From contig CAUZHN010000060.1 in NCBI GenBank assembly GCA_963579625.1, positions 1-14,485 of the forward strand: a stretch of 14,485 bases of DNA, written 5' to 3'. Positions 14,031 through 14,485 of the stretch are shown piece by piece. The notes beneath the pieces are model-generated. The model made no database searches. It was not told the origin of the DNA and was given only the letters and a program-made list of their open reading frames with translations. Made by a program: the position numbers and the translations under genes. The first letter of the stretch is position 1. Each line of letters opens with the position of its first letter. The stretch comes from JAAXGI01 sp963579625 (lineage in GTDB: Bacteria > Gemmatimonadota > Gemmatimonadetes > Longimicrobiales > Gaopeijiaceae).

Positions 14031-14105
14031 AACTCAGGACGAGCAGAACAGTGTTGTATAGCTAGGCGTGGCTCAATGCCACGGAGGTAGGACTAGGGGC
14101 TCGTT
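14031..14105 (-). repeat. Conserved intergenic spacer element, copy E
   Basis: This 75-bp copy begins 3 nt after the TGA of the leucine-rich-like gene (GGT then AACGAGCCCC), carries the perfect hairpin GTGGC-N5-GCCAC (+ strand 14068-14082) and AGCTATACAACACTG, and ends GCTCGTCCTGAGTT, with the next ATG 34 nt further. It is the key copy because the gene before it is unrelated to Sel1, showing that conservation begins at AAC and is not simply Sel1 coding sequence. Its ends can pair as AAC-GAGC with GCTC-bulge-GTT. Confidence 0.75.
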
Positions 14106-14108
14106 ACC

Positions 14109-14485
14109 TCAGCTGCGGGAATCATGGAAATAGACTTTGCCGCCCAGCTCTTCCTCAGGCCCCTGGAGTTCTTGATTGTACTCATCCTCGTCAACCGACC
14201 CCAAGTGAATGTCACCTCCCACATAAAGGGGCAGCCATAAGCCCTCCGCGGATCTCAAGCCACTGAGATCAAGATTCGAGCCTACACGCTCTGGCAGCTT
14301 CGACCCCTCCGCCGAGGTCAGGCCACTGAGATCGAGACTCCCACCTACATGCTCCGGTAGCTTGAGCCCCTCCGCCGTAGTCAGACCACCAAGGTAGAGA
14401 CTCCCGCCTACATGCTTCGGCAGCTTCGACCCCTCGGCCAACTTCAGGCCCCTGAGCTCGAGATTCGTGCCTACATACTCCGGCA
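14109..14485 (-). CDS. Leucine-rich-like 21-residue repeat protein, 3' part
   Basis: The frame continues past the right window edge, so the N-terminus is missing; the TTG near 14441 is inside the frame and not needed as a start. At least four 21-residue units are seen, with the pattern LPEHVGGSLDLSGLTSAEG-L/S-K, the first cut by the window edge. A fifth, diverged unit (LPLYVGGDIHLGS) leads into an acidic tail (VDEDEYNQELQGPEEELGG) ending HDSRS. The alternation of L-x-L-x-G-L with a short helix-like spacer suggests a beta-solenoid of the leucine-rich-repeat type, usually a binding protein. The DNA repeats are 63 bp and similar. Whether it is exported cannot be seen. It is followed by spacer copy E and then a Sel1 gene in the same direction. 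Confidence 0.75.
   Translation of the reverse strand, partial: PEYVGTNLELRGLKLAEGSKLPKHVGGSLYLGGLTTAEGLKLPEHVGGSLDLSGLTSAEGSKLPERVGSNLDLSGLRSAEGLWLPLYVGGDIHLGSVDEDEYNQELQGPEEELGGKVYFHDSRS

Noticed and set aside
82..14105. Calling the spacers confirmed integron attC sites
   Set aside because: The R'/R'' core sequences do not match consensus, no integrase gene is in the window, and similarity extends past the expected cleavage point; it is kept only as a hypothesis.
82..14105. CRISPR-like or MITE interpretation of the spacers
   Set aside because: Copies are far apart with whole genes between them, are not uniform direct repeats with unique short spacers, and show no terminal inverted repeats with target-site duplications.

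Overview
The window looks like a piece of chromosome from a Gram-negative bacterium with an outer membrane. Almost every recognisable protein begins with an export signal. Three large genes encode the CBM9-like plus DUF5916 outer-membrane architecture, which from general knowledge is common in Gemmatimonadota, Bacteroidota, Acidobacteriota and relatives. Gemmatimonadota or a neighbouring phylum is my best guess, with low certainty. No rRNA, tRNA, CRISPR array, complete insertion sequence, integrase or reverse transcriptase was found.

Layout in + coordinates; all genes are on the minus strand except one. 1-1303: left array with the start of an unknown gene (1-49) and two small exported Sel1-repeat proteins (152-643, 747-1187), each slot separated by a conserved element of about 76 bp. 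1444-4266: first DUF5916 protein (940 aa). 4263-4469: a fragment resembling the N-terminus of COG4889-type helicase/nuclease proteins, overlapping the start of that gene. 4500-5870: a 400-aa Sel1 protein with eight repeats, with the conserved element between it and the helicase fragment. 6071-8329: second DUF5916 protein. 8330-8961: a long gap with two weak coding-like stretches. 8962-11202: third DUF5916 protein. 11459-12445: a short-chain dehydrogenase with an apparent export signal. 12660-13295 (+): a small exported concanavalin-like/DUF1080-like protein. 13430-13996: a fourth Sel1 protein. 14109-14485: the 3' part of a gene with 21-residue leucine-rich-like repeats, again joined to its neighbour by the conserved element.

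The most interesting structure is the conserved spacer. Four good copies (82-157, 678-752, 4503-4580, 14031-14105) run from AAC at or just after one gene's stop to GTT (one copy ATT), lying 32-34 nt before the next gene's ATG. They contain a hairpin (GTGGC-N5-GCCAC in two copies) and flank non-homologous genes: Sel1, the leucine-rich-like gene, the helicase fragment and the unknown left-edge gene. The layout is that of a gene-cassette array: one gene per slot, one orientation, constant spacer, variable gene. It recalls integron attC sites, but the core boxes do not match the classical consensus, so it is either an unusual attC-like family or a different recombination/duplication unit.

The window as a whole appears to be an accessory surface or envelope region. 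Big outer-membrane barrel proteins alternate with cassette-like runs of exported solenoid-repeat proteins, which may act in the periplasm. How the two groups relate functionally cannot be read from the sequence.
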